64,000 bases of DNA from Glebionis coronaria (GCA_025667525.1 JANFOE010002216.1:33412-97411); one strand, 5' to 3'. Counted from the first letter of the stretch, positions 10,190-23,220 are shown. The notes: generated from the sequence alone by a model not told the origin. A program made the numbers and translations.

Positions 10190-13100
10190 TGTGACAATCC
10201 GTTAATTTATGGTCGATATTTTATTCTCAATATTTATTTGAAAACATTAATTTAACGTTATAATATGAACTCGCTTATTTTTGGGAAGAAATTTGGGTTT
10301 ACGTCTTGAAGTAGTATCGACTACGTCTAAACTGGAGGATTCTACGTTACGTGTTTACGTTTACATACACCGTTTTGGTGACAGTCCGACACTTCAGAAA
10401 ATAAATTTATCTGTGAATATTATTTTGGAGTTTTAAATTTGTGTTGGTTTATAAACTCACAAATTTAAGAGAAGAGATTATGACTTAAGTGAATAATTTA
10501 ACGTCCTTTACGACTAAACCGGAAACCTTAGGATTACGTATTTATGTTTTCGAACTCTGTTTTTAATGAGACAATTTTTATTAGATTTGTTTTGTGCCGT
10601 TGATTCATAATTTATAAAAACGTTTTTCATAAAACGACCCGAAGGCACGCAAATCGAGGAAACTAGAATCGAGGAGTACACGTAAATTAGTGGAGATGAG
10701 ACAAGTGGGACACTTGTCCCACCCCCACTAAATAAAACGGCAAGAGTAAGCCACCAAGACCATGGTGTCACATTTCTAGCAAAGTTGGGACACTTGTCCC
10801 ATAAGCTTAATAAACAAGCTACACTTTTCACTCAATACCACTCCCACTCACAAAACTAGCAACTCATACAACACACACTCATTTCTTACATGCAAAAACC
10901 ACCTAAACTCTCTCTCACTCTCCTTTGGCCGTCCCATATTCATCACAACACCACCATTTGATCTTAAATTAACCACAAATCCTATGTTATTCTTACACAA
11001 GAAGATGTCCTTTTGAAGCCTTATTGATTGGAGGTGATCATAAGATCCACAAAGGATATTCCATGAAGATCAAGGGCTGATTTCTACATAAATTTTACAA
11101 GTATTGGTGGCCTTGAAGATTGGTGTTGATTTATCACAAGTTGTGTGATCAAAATCCATGTCTTGATCATAACCTACATAATCTTGGTGGTATAAAGATT
11201 GTTCTTCCCATCCTCTTGTTATTTTGATTATGTAATAATGTATTTTCTTTCTTATTGTATATGTATATGATGAATATATGATGATAAAAATGTTGTGTGG
11301 GGATCAAGTTTTGATAAATATGATTAAAGAGATGAAAAAACATAGGTAACAAGGTTAAAATCATGCTTAAAATGATGGTTGTATAAAAACAGTAAGTAAC
11401 CAAATGTTAAATTGATAAAATGGTAAAGTGGAATCAATATACAGTAAGTATTAGGTGTTATACACATGTGAGAGTTGGCCATGCAATGGAATCATCAAAA
11501 TGAGTGAGATATGATCAAAACAAGTTTAGAGTGCAAATCTGCCTACACTGTTTTAGACGAATTTATTAAAATATTTAGAAGTTGATTCATCAATAGCTAT
11601 ATTGGAATAAAATGAAGCATATATCATGTAGTCTCTGTGATAAAAATTTGAGGTCCTATCTCCATATATAACTCTATATATGGACATTTTAGTGGATTGA
11701 AAATTTAGGACAGATTTGGTAAAATAAATAGTATATAATATAAGCACTCAAAATTTTGTATTTATAAAATATACATATATAAAACCCACTAGTTGATAAT
11801 AATTATAAATAAAGAGGTATATATATACTGATATTAAAATAGGACATATTATATAAATTACAAGTATAAATTTTTTTCCAAGTTATAAAACAATATACTA
11901 AGTTTTACGTCTTTTCGGCTAAAACCGAAAGATTAACGTTTTTGTCAAATAAAACTTAGACGGTCGGACCCGTTAATGTAAAATTTTATAAACTCACATA
12001 CTGATATATGAACGTATATAACAAGTAAAAACCGATAAAACCCGAACTATATAACATACGGACATTAACGGGCTAAGTTAGCATTATTGGACTATTAATC
12101 CAACGAAATGGGCTAAACACTTATAAATTTACTTATTGGGCTTAACCCACTTGGGCCCAACATAAAAAGTATAATACTGATAATAAAGGTGTAAAATGGA
12201 CTAATATAAAGTATTGGGCTTGTAATAGGCTTATTGGGCCTAAAACATGTAAATAAGTAAAACTAGTATAAAAATATTACCAACACATAAACACTATAAT
12301 GAATGAGTAAAAATATACAAACCCACTTGATCATCATCATATGTATAAAATTATCATATGTATACATAATTGTTATTTTTATAAATTCATTGGACAAGAG
12401 TGTAAGACGAGTATTATTTGTCTAAGTTTCCGTGATTGAAGCACGTACCGTATATTCGAATTGCCGATAACCCGCTTTCCCACATCAACGTGAGTTCATA
12501 GCCTCGCACTCTTTTAAATGTTTTTTATGAAATATTTTATAAACCCGTGAGGGAGATAACATGTTAGTTTTGATAAAATAGGACACCATTTGTCCCGATT
12601 GTCTATTTATTGATTTGGACCCGAATGATTGTATGACTCGATGAATGATTAAATGACCCGATAGATGAAATGAAATGGATTATTAAAGTTAGGTTATGTC
12701 ACTAAAAGTCCCATTAGCATGAATTGTGAACTACCGGGATTTGGTAGACGCTTGTGCATATAATAGTACTATTTGGGGACGATCACCCTAGATCGCGCCT
12801 TGACGGTTGATCCCCCGTGCCACATTGATTGGTAAGCGAATTTATGTATGAGAAGATTTACACAAGCGTGATTATTGTGACGACACGCTAATTTAGATGG
12901 GCAAATGAGTTTCGGGTTAGCTACCCGTTGTTTGTTGTAGTAAGGTAACAATGTCATGCGGCTTATAATAATCCAAATAACGAAAATACTGCTTTATGCA
13001 TTGAATTACGATATATTGCCTGACTAGCAATACAGGGTCTTATTATTGATATTATGTCCGTGTGTTTTGGTTTTACATAACCATATTCATATAACGTTTT

Positions 13101-13633
13101 TTATTTAACTTTATACAACGTTATAAAACGTATTGTATGATGTTTTTAACGACAATGGTTCGTATAATGATTTTGAAGGCGAAAGCCTATATTATGATTT
13201 TTGATAAAGATTTGTATAAAATGACTTTGGCTATTTTATGGCCTATTACAAAGATTTGTACAAAAGGATTTTCGGTAATAATTTTACACCGATGTTATAT
13301 TGATGGATTTCATTAACTCTATGAATTCACTCGGCGTTTTCGCTGACCTTTTCTTTTAACATGTTTTGTCTCAGGTACTTGAAGGTAATTCTCGGGAAGA
13401 CAACAAGAATTCATGGCCCGCACTTAAATTATAGTTTCCATTCAAATGCTTTGTAAAACCTGTATGAAATACAATGACTTGGGACCTATGTAAATTTGAT
13501 ATTTATGAATGGAAATGCTTTATTATTAAACGACACGATTTTTAAGCGTTGTCTATGATGTGAATAATGTGCTATCCCGTAACACCAACGAGTCTTCCGC
13601 TGTATTAAATTATGTATATTTGGGGGTGTTACA
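10190..13633 (+). repeat. 5' LTR of the chromovirus
   Basis: 3444 bp, TGTGACAATC...GGGTGTTACA, matching 28560-32013 over its whole length with scattered substitutions and small indels. It contains two palindromic TGGGACACTTGTCCCA sites. An open minus-strand stretch of about 100 codons (10514-10831) is repeated in the other LTR and is not considered a gene. Confidence 0.9.
10706..10801. promoter_or_regulatory. Paired palindromes TGGGACACTTGTCCCA in the chromovirus LTR
   Basis: The same 16-mer occurs at 10706-10721 and 10786-10801, 80 bp apart, and again at 29076-29091 and 29156-29171 in the other LTR. Each arm TGGGACA/TGTCCCA is self-complementary around CT. Conservation in both copies suggests a protein-binding site in U3. 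The function is inferred only. Confidence 0.5.
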
Positions 13634-13636
13634 GTT

Positions 13637-13648
13637 TGGTACCAGAGC
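13637..13648 (+). other. Primer-binding site of the chromovirus
   Basis: TGGTACCAGAGC lies three bases after the LTR end GTTACA. It is a one-base variant of the tRNA-Met complement TGGTATCAGAGC. Confidence 0.75.
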
Positions 13649-13974
<326 letters not shown>

Positions 13975-15870
13975 GTCGTTTTGCAATTTTTTTTAAAGTA
14001 CATTTGGGTACTAGTTTTTTCTGTTTGTATTGTGACTCATTTTTGTTAGAAGAAAACTAAGAAAAACTATTTTTATTAAATTTTTAAGCACGTAAACCAT
14101 AAAGAAAAAAATTATAGAACCATCTATAGAAATGCAATTTATTATTGATTTATATTTTTTGTTAAAATTTATTAATTCCTAGACAAAAACGTGTATAAAC
14201 ACCTTATGGCTAACACCATTCCGGAATCAGTATTGCATCTCTATGGATCAATTAGTCGTTGTAGAAACCCTCTTGATTTCACCCTGAGTTGTTAGCTTCA
14301 CTTCAATATTGCTCATTTTCACCTTCAAATATTCTGAGTGTTTCTGATACGATTCTATGAGCCTTTTCATAAACTTGGACTAATCTCACTTTCGTCGCAG
14401 CTTTTTTTTCACCACTCTTTCAAGAGGAGCAACCCCAACATTTTTTATATTATTCGTCACAAAGCTTCCATCGTCTAAAATTATCACATGCCGTGTTTTG
14501 TCGCATGTAGATCTTTGGTTGGACAAATATCAATTTCTTTTTTTTATTTTATTTTGTAGATAAAACGTAAACTAACCTTTGATAATATTAGGTCTTAATA
14601 AACTCAACTATTGTGTTTTTTGTCATGTAAACACTTTTAGGGAAACTTTCAGTCCATTCACCAACTATGTGACTACTGCTTTCAATGTGTCAACAACTTC
14701 GATTCAGACCGGAGTAGAACCTTAAGAATTGAAATGAAAGCAAATATAAACACACAACTTTAAGTTTAGCATAAACTAAAGCAATCAAGTTTATCTTTTT
14801 CTATTTAAATTTTAGTGTAGTAGATACTTATATAAATTTGGTACTAAACATTTCATAACATAATTTAAGTCATTAAGTAATTTATTATGGAGAACCAATA
14901 ACTGATCATAAAAGCAAACCTAAAAGTGTATATGTTTGACCTCAAAAGTTAGATGCGTATCTTAGTTGTTTTACATGTCAAGTAATTCTGTTTCGAGAAC
15001 GTTCAACTTGCGGAATAAGATGGATAGAATTTTACCATTTACTTACGATGGATAGATTAATATATGGTTAATTTCATATATCTTCAATTTAAACTGATGA
15101 ATACCACATTTATCTAACTAAAACTTATTACAACATACATGCTCAACTAAACATCAAATTTGTCATATGTACCCATTTTTTTAATAAAATCAATTAAAAC
15201 TCAATTTACACTACTAAATACCAATCACACCCCTAATACTAACACATCAAATGAAAATTTGACTAATGGGTTGTGTACATTAAAGCGAATGAAGAATCTT
15301 TTGTAGTTGATAAATTAAATTGGTAGTAATACATTTCTTTTTAAGAAATATCTCGTTCAACGCAAATGTAGAAAGGTTGTTTTAAATGTAAATTATTATA
15401 TTTTTGGGCTTGTTGATTACTTGAGGTTAGCAAATACAATGATGAATGATAGACGTAGTAGCAACCATCATGTATGCTTTGAGTGATCTTTTGAAGCCTA
15501 TCTTTATTTAGCATTATATTACTATATGTTTTTCATGAACCAATAATGCTTTAAAAAAATTATAATGTAATTGATGTTGATTGCTTGAGTTTGATGTTTT
15601 TTTTTCTTAGTGTGTTGTTTGGCCAGGAGTGATGCATCATGTGGAAATAAAGATGTGTAAAAGGTATAATTGGTATTTAATAATTAATATTATTATTTAG
15701 TTTTAATTGATTTTATTACAAAGATGTATATGTATAATATATTTCATATATAAGTTGGGTGTATCATAGGTTTTAGTTACGTAAATTTGATATTTAAAGG
15801 TATAAAATGAGGATAATATGAAATTAACCCATTAATTTAAGACTATTGTAGGTCTCTAATGGGTTACAAA
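13975..15870. other. Helitron interior, no recognisable gene
   Basis: AT-rich. A minus-strand open patch around 14290-14420 reads KVRLVQVYEKAHRIVSETLR, which looks protein-derived, but I cannot name a family and stops surround it. The remainder shows no coding signal. Confidence 0.35.
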
Positions 15871-16294
15871 TAGGGGTGGAAATCGGGTCGGGTTAATCGA
15901 GTTATGTTCAATTTGGGTCGGGTTAAGTCGCGTCAAGACTTAAAAAAATCATACTCAAATTCGAGTTTAATTAGAACTTGGGTCACTTAGGTTCGGGTTA
16001 ATTCGGGTCAACATGAGTATAGGGAAAAAGTCTAAAAAGTGTCTTATTAACTATTAATACAATGTAAAATGTGTTATTCGAGTCGGGTCAAGTCGGGTTG
16101 GTCGAGTTTAGGTCAAGTCGGATCGGATCAATTCGGGTCAAGACTAAAAAATATAAACCCGAACCCGAGCCTAATTAAAACTCGGGTCAATTCAAGTCAA
16201 CCCGAATACTTTTTTCAACCTGAGTGACCCGACCCAAATAGGCTTATTCAAGTTTGAGTCGGGTTTAAGTCGGATCGACTTTTTCGACACCCTA
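15871..16294. mobile_element. hAT-like MITE built of GGGTC/CGGGTT motifs
   Basis: The ends are imperfect inverted repeats: TAGGGGTGGAAATCGGGTCG at the left and, reversed, TAGGGTGTCGAAAAAGTCGA at the right. The flanks GTTACAAA and TCCACAAA share ACAAA, compatible with a decayed 8-bp hAT duplication. The body is a degenerate array of TCGGGTCA/TCGGGTTA words. It has no coding capacity. Confidence 0.5.
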
Positions 16295-16517
16295 TCCACA
16301 AAGACAAATAAAAGCCAAATAAATTAACGAAAAATGAAGCAGTGATCTACATGTCAAATGGATGAAAAAGACGCCAAAATCAATTTACTTAAAAGAGCAA
16401 GACTATTATATAAAAAATCAAAACTTATAAAAGCAAGAGATAAGTATCAACCCTTATAAATGCAATAAACGACAAAAGGACCATTCCAAAAATTAAGTCA
16501 TGCCTTGATAACCATTA
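16295..16517. other. Helitron interior between the MITE and the small Helitron
   Basis: AT-rich, no gene or repeat structure recognised. Confidence 0.3.
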
Positions 16518-17011
16518 TCTATATTACATTATAAAGGGTGTATCCTTTTAGTTGAAAGTTGAAAATGTTGAATGGTTGAAAAATGTGGGTCCCACTAATC
16601 TATATCTATATACTATATTATAAAGGGTGTATTGAAAATGTTGAATGCTGGAAAAATGTGGGTCCCACTAATGTATATTTATATTACATTATAAAAGGTG
16701 TATCCCTTTGGTTGAAAATTGAAAATGTTGAATGTATGAAAAATATGGGTCCCACTAAAAACTACTACATGCAAATCTTATTCATTAAAAAAGATATAAA
16801 CTTTGGTTAATTAAACAAATGGCACCCTTTCATCCAATTGAAACATACTTATAAGATATTTTGAATTATAACATGTTACAACGCTTTACAATAAAAGTTT
16901 AATCTTTTGACGTTAAATTTTGAACGTCACCGAAACACTTACCACAATATCGCATCGTGTTAATTATCTGTGCTAGACAATTTCCGCCGCTATGCGCGGG
17001 TACTCGTCTAG
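16518..17011 (+). mobile_element. Small non-autonomous Helitron with triplicated 5' end
   Basis: Starts TCTATATTACATTATAAAGGG after an A and ends CGGGTACTCGTCTAG before a T, the expected A^T insertion. An imperfect GC hairpin (CCGCCGC-TAT-GCGCGGG, 16984-17000) lies 7 bp before CTAG. The 5' part is present three times (from 16518, about 16604 and about 16674), each unit carrying TTATAAA(G/A)GGTGTAT and GTGGGTCCCACTAA. This is either a tandem duplication of the terminus or several stacked insertions. No coding capacity. Confidence 0.75.
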
Positions 17012-17711
17012 TTACTAATAAAGTTGTACTCAATGTTTCTTAAGATAATTAGTGCACCATATTAGGAATGATGATAGTGATAAAGTATGTAGAATTCAAT
17101 ACAAAAGGATGTATAGATAGATTTAGTGATACAACCTAATATTAAAAAAGTCGTGAACTTCATGATCTGAGTAAGTTGCTAAACATAGTTATCAAGTGTT
17201 ACAATGGATATTATAGTTAGACTATGTCGTTTCCACCTGTATGAATTTAATACTGTAGTATTGTATGATTTATACACCGTATAGTTTCCAAAACACGAAA
17301 ATTAGAATCTTTGTCGACAAATAATCCAATCTGGTCATCATAACCGGAACTAAAACTACTTAATCCTTGCATACTTCCTCGATGGGAAGTACTACTCTTT
17401 CTTTTTCTCTGGTTATATCTTCAAAGAAGGCTGCACAGAGAATCTGCAGACCCATCCAATACTCGATCACATAGCAACAACAAATGGTGTAAAAACTCCC
17501 ATTAGTATCTACTTTTTTTAAAATTAAGAATGAGAAAAGAAAAAAGCATGCCACTGGATATGATAGACTAATAAAATTTTAATTTAGCAACCACGTGTTC
17601 AAAAATATAAAATGTAGCATGATCAGAACCCAACTAATCCGTATTGACCCACAAAGTTATAAAATTGATAAAACATGTGGAATTCACAGAATAAAAGAGA
17701 GACAGCAGTAC
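17012..17711. other. Helitron interior left of the release-factor exon
   Basis: No gene recognised. If 17712-17894 is an exon ending at a GTACTG donor, part of this stretch is its downstream intron. Confidence 0.3.
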
Positions 17712-17894
17712 CCGTGCAACGGACCGTGACACAAGTCGAAATATGCGTTATCCTAACGACAATTTCAGCCTTATTAACATTCTGACATCCACTTCCACCT
17801 GCTCTTAAGAAGCCTATTTGCAGGTCTTCCTCAAGTATTTCCACATTTAATGAATCTTCAGGAAGAAGAGGTATCACTTCAGCACAAGAGAAGT
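17712..17894 (-). pseudogene. Exon fragment of a plastid peptide-chain release factor (PrfB3-like)
   Basis: The minus strand reads a continuous exon: VIPLLPEDSLNVEILEEDL, then FLRAGGSGCQNVNKAE, then VRITHI and VTVRCT. This is the core of domain 3 of bacterial-type class I release factors, and the PLLPE...VEI.EEDL wording resembles the plastid PrfB3 subgroup, whose members act in chloroplast transcript stability or translation. The diagnostic GGQ in the GGxGGQ loop reads GCQ here. An AG acceptor precedes the exon (minus strand, at 17895) and a GTACTG donor follows. No neighbouring exons were recognised. It is therefore an isolated, presumably Helitron-captured fragment. Confidence 0.65.
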
Positions 17895-19040
17895 TTTTCT
17901 GAATGTATAAATGGATATTAATGTATTAAGTTTACCGGGCGTGGTACAATGTTTGTAGCTGTAACAGTCACTGCCACAACAGAAAAAAGACGGCTTAGCT
18001 CTCCAAAATCTGTCCCTTTGGTGATCTTGAGGATAACTGGTAACCAAAAAAAAGCTCTCCATGACATCAACATTACAGAAACTCCTAAACTCCCATTCTC
18101 ATTTAACTAAAGATGCAAAAAGTAAATTAAAAAAATAGCCACTTTAGAAACAAATTACAACAAAAATGGTTAGAAAGTACAGGGGTTGACGACTCTTTTT
18201 CCTTAATATTGTGCTTTTTACTGATGTTATTTTGTATCCATCTTGGCTAACCAAACCTTTAGTTATCCAGAAACACGTCTTTGCTTTAGCTTCTTCACAG
18301 GTCCTGGCTAACTATAACAGTCACTACAACAGCAAATGAGAGTCACCTTAAGCTATTTATGAAAACAATAATTATGATGCTTTATTGATTAATATATATA
18401 TCAACTGAATGTGCAGAGACAAAAAAATGGAACTTATCTCAGTTGCTATTACATTCCGAAAGTATCCTAATATAGGTTTATCTCAGACTACCTTTCTAAT
18501 CATGGACTAATACTACAAATTATCCAGGAGAATGTGTTCAACCCATTCGCCTTTTACCAAAGCTTTAAGTCAACCATATGAGATTTAGATACTCTCAGTT
18601 AAAATTTTATATTTCGCTTGCAATTTAGTGAAAATTTTGTAATAGAACTCGGTCAAAAAAATTTAGTATTCAAAATGTTATATTTCGTCACTTGGCTTGT
18701 GCATATAATTTGAATTATAATTTCTTGTTTTTTATAACTGCAGATGTTTTGTGCTTAATTGGAGGAGCGTATAAGCTTAACCAGTTATACCTTGTATTCC
18801 CACAACAGTAAACCTTAAATTATAAGCTCAGTAGTAAGCATGTTCGTTAACATAACACTAAGTCTACGTCGTTGATGGTAAAATTTTTAGTGGAGTTTGT
18901 TTTATATTCACACAATTTTGATCATAGATTGAGAAACACACTGCCTTCACTTATGTATTTAACAAAAAAACACTACATGTACTCATAATTGTTAACAAAA
19001 AAAGATTAAAGTGAAAATCTATGAAGGGATATGTATTACC
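17895..19040. other. Helitron interior, intron-like or unrecognised
   Basis: Short open patches on the minus strand (for example around 17950-18060) have no identifiable homology. The sequence is AT-rich with pyrimidine tracts. Confidence 0.3.
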
Positions 19041-19220
19041 TTATTCAGAGACACACTTGTATCCTGAAGAGGAATTCAGGAACACCATTATACTCAATGA
19101 GTGGCTAATAAATGTGCTATTTTCCAACCCAAATGGCCCGTTAGAGATATTTTCAAGCCATATTTTTCCAATCCTAGCCACGGCCCGTACACGTCGCATC
19201 CTCAAATGCAGATGCCTGCA
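19041..19220 (-). pseudogene. Unrecognised terminal exon-like fragment
   Basis: On the minus strand an AG acceptor in ATAAATGCAG is followed by about 58 open codons (LRMRRVRAVARIGKIWLE, then NISNGPFGLENS), ending at a TAA at 19041-19043. The codon pattern looks protein-derived. I do not recognise the family. It lies in the same orientation as the release-factor exon. Confidence 0.3.
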
Positions 19221-20729
19221 TTTATAATTGAGAAAATCCTAAATATAAAAAATACATAAGTGAACATCAATAGAAAAAATCAGAAAAATATGAATACATG
19301 ATGGATTTCCTATTAGCCCATACCATTACAATATAAACCTAGAGTTTATACAAAACGATTTTCTATATTAATTTTACTTTTTATAGAGTTTACATAACTT
19401 CAAGACCATGATCTCCGTATAAACACTGAATGCAGCGTAAGTTCAGAGCTGAGAAATGCTCTTTGACATAGATGGGACGCTCTGAACTAACTGAGCGGTT
19501 GTTAATGCCGTTTATTATATACTCAACACGTTTGAGAGCTGAGTTCACAAACTCCAATTACTTGTCTAACTCGAACTTTTCATCTCACATCTAAACAGGC
19601 TCTTTTAATATTAATTTCTACGTATAATCCTATCTCTCTCTGCCCACTGCTTATTAATCTTTCCTGGTATGAATGAAACTGCATCTGATCTTCGTTTATT
19701 TTATATTTCATATTCAAAGTCTGTCCAATTTATAATACAACTTCAACATCACAAAACCTTAACAAATAACTCTTAGCTTGTTTTTTTGGTTTCTACTGAT
19801 TTTTATCGCTCTCCTTCGCCTAAGGGCAAGCGATGTTTCATGCCTAAGGGAAAATTTTGAGATTGCTTACTAAGACTACAGATTTTAAGAAACTGGTCAG
19901 GATTGCTTACTAATGCCTTCTTATAGGGGCCTTTTCAAATATAATGTTTTCCTGATTAGCAGTCCTAAGCATCTCCTATTCCACACAATCCCTATAAGAA
20001 GCTTTCGTAAGCAATTTCAAACAGGCCCAATCAAAATGTGACACTTTAGAAACTCAATCAGTTGCGTAAATTCATAACTACATCAGCTACGCATATAGAA
20101 AGTTACTTCATTTTATTAAACCACCATCCCTTTGGTATTTCTAGAGAATGCTAAAGTAAATTGAAGTTGCATAAAAAGCAAGACTATATGCTGACCTAGT
20201 TAAAAACACCTGCACAGGCTGATATGCAATATGTGTTTTTTTGTGAAACCGAATAGGACCTCGTTTCACATGATCATCTTGGGGCCATTTCTTTCAGGTT
20301 ATCCTCCTACTTAATACTCTTTATTACCGTCATCCTCTTCTCGCTTTCTATAGCCAATAAGCACAAAAAGATGTTTTGTTAACACGTTCCACCTCATCCA
20401 AAACACGTCTCATCGTTCAACTTCATAGCTGCTTAGAATGGTCCTTAAAAAAACAAATACAGAAGCTAACAATAAACTCAGAAGGTATCATACAATCAGT
20501 GTTTAAAAAATTAGCACAAGCAATGTTCATGCAGGCAGACATAAGGTATCCAGTTTTGTACAGCTATGTTTAGTGTGAAACTTATCGGCTATAAACCTAC
20601 TGTTGACCAACTTCTGATGCAACTTTATAACAGTTTAGCGATTACCTCAGGCTAGAATGCATATTTTAACTATCCCATATCGCTCTGATGATTAATGTGG
20701 CTGTTTATGTGGGATATAACTCGTATCGC

Positions 20730-20766
20730 TCCGATGCATATTTTATGCTCCGAAATATGCATCGGA
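20730..20766. repeat. Perfect 14-bp stem-loop
   Basis: TCCGATGCATATTT (20730-20743) and AAATATGCATCGGA (20753-20766) are exact reverse complements around a 9-base loop. It lies just beyond the stop of the fragment at 20778-20891 (minus strand), so it could be a 3' UTR structure or a small transposon footprint. Confidence 0.7.
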
Positions 20767-20777
20767 ACAGTTTCACC

Positions 20778-20891
20778 TTATAATGCATTCATGGCTGTTT
20801 TTTCGGTCACTATATGGTTAACCATATCCAGTAAACCCCGTATCGATGGCCTCAGCTTGGGGCTCTTGCTCAAACACTCGTCGACTATGGA
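20778..20891 (-). pseudogene. C-terminal exon-like fragment, possibly protein kinase
   Basis: The minus strand reads DECLSKSPKLRPSIRGLLDM followed by VNHIVTEKTAMNAL and a TAA at 20778-20780. The CL.K.P.LRP pattern resembles kinase subdomain XI, where the Arg is conserved, but the match is too short for certainty. It lies in the minus orientation like the other captured fragments of the Helitron. Confidence 0.3.
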
Positions 20892-21748
20892 AAACATTCA
20901 CTATCGATACATATGTAAGTATGATGCAGGTTAGTCACGGGTAAGATGAGGCACTGGCCTAGACGCGTTTTGTATATATAAGTCTACATTGGTTGATTGT
21001 GATTCACTATTGCTACATAATATGATGGGAGTATGCAAATCAAAATGGGACTAACCTGGCATATGCATTATGCAACTCTTTGATTAAGTATAAAAATATA
21101 AAAATTATTATGTTTCTTTTCATTTTGAGGCTTGTTCTTAGGTCTCCTCTTGTACTTCTTGGGCTAAAAGACTCGCATCAGATATTACATTTGTTCGCCT
21201 TTCATTTTCATAATTCACAATACCTGACATTTTAAATATCTAATAGGACATTCATATATCCAGGTATAATCTGCTTAATGTATTACCAGTAACTTATTTG
21301 AGGGTTGCTAGACCATGTGATTCATCAATATTTGTATAAGCTGCAAGGTAGTCACATATCTAGGTTATCTACAAAAACTAATTGTCAAAAATTAACAACA
21401 GTATATATTGCTTCTTTATTGTTCAATTCATGTTATATCAAATTGTTCATAAAATTTTATCACTAATTCTTGTGGATAACATTCGCTACTAACATTAAAG
21501 TTAGCTTCATCTTTGCTTGATGGAAACAAAGATTTTTACTTCAATGTTGTACTTTGCATAGGTCTCAATCTTGATAGGTTCACACACCTTATCATTTCAG
21601 CATCCCACGATCCAAGCGAAATCAATAGTAACTTTTGATTTACCTAAATACTAAAGTATTGATTCTGAAATCACATTTCCGAACATAGAAATCCTCGTGA
21701 GGTACTTTCTGTTATCATGTATAGCTAAAAACATGGTATGACTTTACC

Positions 21749-22700
21749 TTAGCACAAGCTTACAGCTAGTAAATCAAAATAAATTCCTGTAGCTCGTCCT
21801 CTGTCAAAGACAAAGTCTTCACTGTCTACAACAGGCTCTGCACTGATAATGCGTCTTGAACTCCTAGCAGAGACTTGTTGTAGACATATAATCCATTGCA
21901 TAAAACAATTCTTGTAGGTTTTTCCTGAAATTAGTAGCAATCAAAGAGGGTCATTTAAACATATAACTGGTCATGGTAAAGAGAGTGCAAAACTATTTGT
22001 AATGAAGTCACTTATTCAAATTCAAGATCATTAGCAATCATTAAATAGTGTGATATGAATGTAACTGAGATTATAGAGAACTAAGGTAAAGCATTTAATC
22101 AAAAACCGCACCTGGTATTATAAATGTAACTAAGATTATAGAGAACTAAGGTAAAGCATTTCCAATAAATTGAGACCTTCAATTCAGCATAAAATTCATA
22201 AGTGTTTGTTACTCCCAAGATCACTTGAAACATGTCATAGATATAAAAGAAAAGATAAATAAAACGGGAATGTCAAACTGGGATTTACTCTCGGCTTTTT
22301 GTTAAAACTTGTTCTGGTCCATCAGGCAGAAACACATAACCATCATGTGGTTCACTGATAGATCTCTTCTTCTCAACAAAAATGCACTTGGTCTAAGGTT
22401 GTGTAGACAATAAAGATGAGTAATCAGGTTTGGTTTACGTATGTTTAACTCATTCAAAAATATGTTTAGAGGGTGTTTGGGAATCATAAAAAAATAAAGA
22501 GGACATGTGACCACATCTAAGATTGTGTAAAGAATGAACCTGCATAACTCCTCCTAATTGCAATAAGGCTCGAGTGACAAGAGCAGCATATATATATCAT
22601 TTAGATGTGGAAAAGAGCGATGAAACATTCATACCCAAATGTAACTTGGATCTTCAAAGACTGAACACCCATCGATTACGATGTCCATGAGATCATTCCG
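21749..22700 (-). pseudogene. Cluster of unrecognised exon-like fragments
   Basis: Three open patches with protein-like composition on the minus strand. About 22630-22690 reads RRPRNDLMDIVIDGCSVFED. About 22310-22395 reads VEKKRSISEPHDGYVFLPDG. About 21770-21870 reads ISAEPVVDSEDFVFDRGRAT. Splice-like borders are present but no family is recognised, and I cannot say whether they are from one gene. Together with 17712-20891 they suggest one or more captured genes in minus orientation. Confidence 0.3.
22058..22161. repeat. Direct duplication of a 39-bp segment
   Basis: AATGTAACTGAGATTATAGA and its continuation to AAGCATTT occur at 22058-22096 and, with one or two mismatches, at 22122-22161. 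It is a local duplication inside an intron-like stretch. Confidence 0.8.
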
Positions 22701-22889
22701 GGGACGTCTGAATATCAGCCCGTTTTTTTGTTGAGAATTAAGGGTCTTGATTTATGTTTTCTTGATTAATAAGCCAGATATATACTTATCTTAAGATTTG
22801 GATAAATGTAATCATGAAGTATATCCTGTATGTATTAGTAGGTTTGCTTTTAGAGTTTATTAATTTTGTTTTGGATACAAACACACAAA

Positions 22890-22985
22890 AACTTGGTCGG
22901 CTTAATTGGTAAACTTGGTTACGTCCAAATCACAAGACCCATGTTCGAGTCTTGTTGCTGACATATATGAAGTTTTTTTAAAAAC
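22890..22985 (+). mobile_element. tRNA-derived SINE head
   Basis: A-box-like TCGGCTTAATTGG (22897-22909) and B-box-like GTTCGAGTC (22953-22961) are separated by 43 bp, the spacing of a pol III internal promoter. TTGTTGCTGACATATATG and T/A-rich sequence follow. It does not fold as a full functional tRNA (no matched acceptor stem seen), so a SINE remnant is more likely than a tRNA gene. Confidence 0.45.
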
Positions 22986-23144
22986 TCCAAATTTTAATAA
23001 TTAAAAAAAAATAAATCCCTTCAAAACGCGATTTTCAAAAGCAGTTTCCAAAATAGCGTTTTCAAAACGTGATTTTCAAAATTTTGCGATTTCAAACAAC
23101 CAAAAACGTGGAAAATTGAGATCTTTTAGGGATTTCTGAAATAC

Positions 23145-23220
23145 TATTGGCTAATAGCTGCCATGTCACATATGACTGGGATTAGAGGTGTGGTATCAAG
23201 TCATAGTTATACCTATATAT
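23145..23220 (-). repeat. Terminal module shared by two Helitron-like ends (copy 1)
   Basis: TATTGG...TGCCATGTCACATATG..TGGGATTAGAGGTGTGGTATCAAGTCATA..TATACCTATATA is about 90% identical to 62231-62300. Both copies run into a (TA)n tract. Read on the minus strand this would be the conserved 5' end of a Helitron family. Confidence 0.7.

Noticed and set aside
10514..10831. 105-codon minus-strand frame conserved in both chromovirus LTRs
   Set aside because: Conservation is explained by the LTR duplication. It runs antisense across the palindromes and has no domain.
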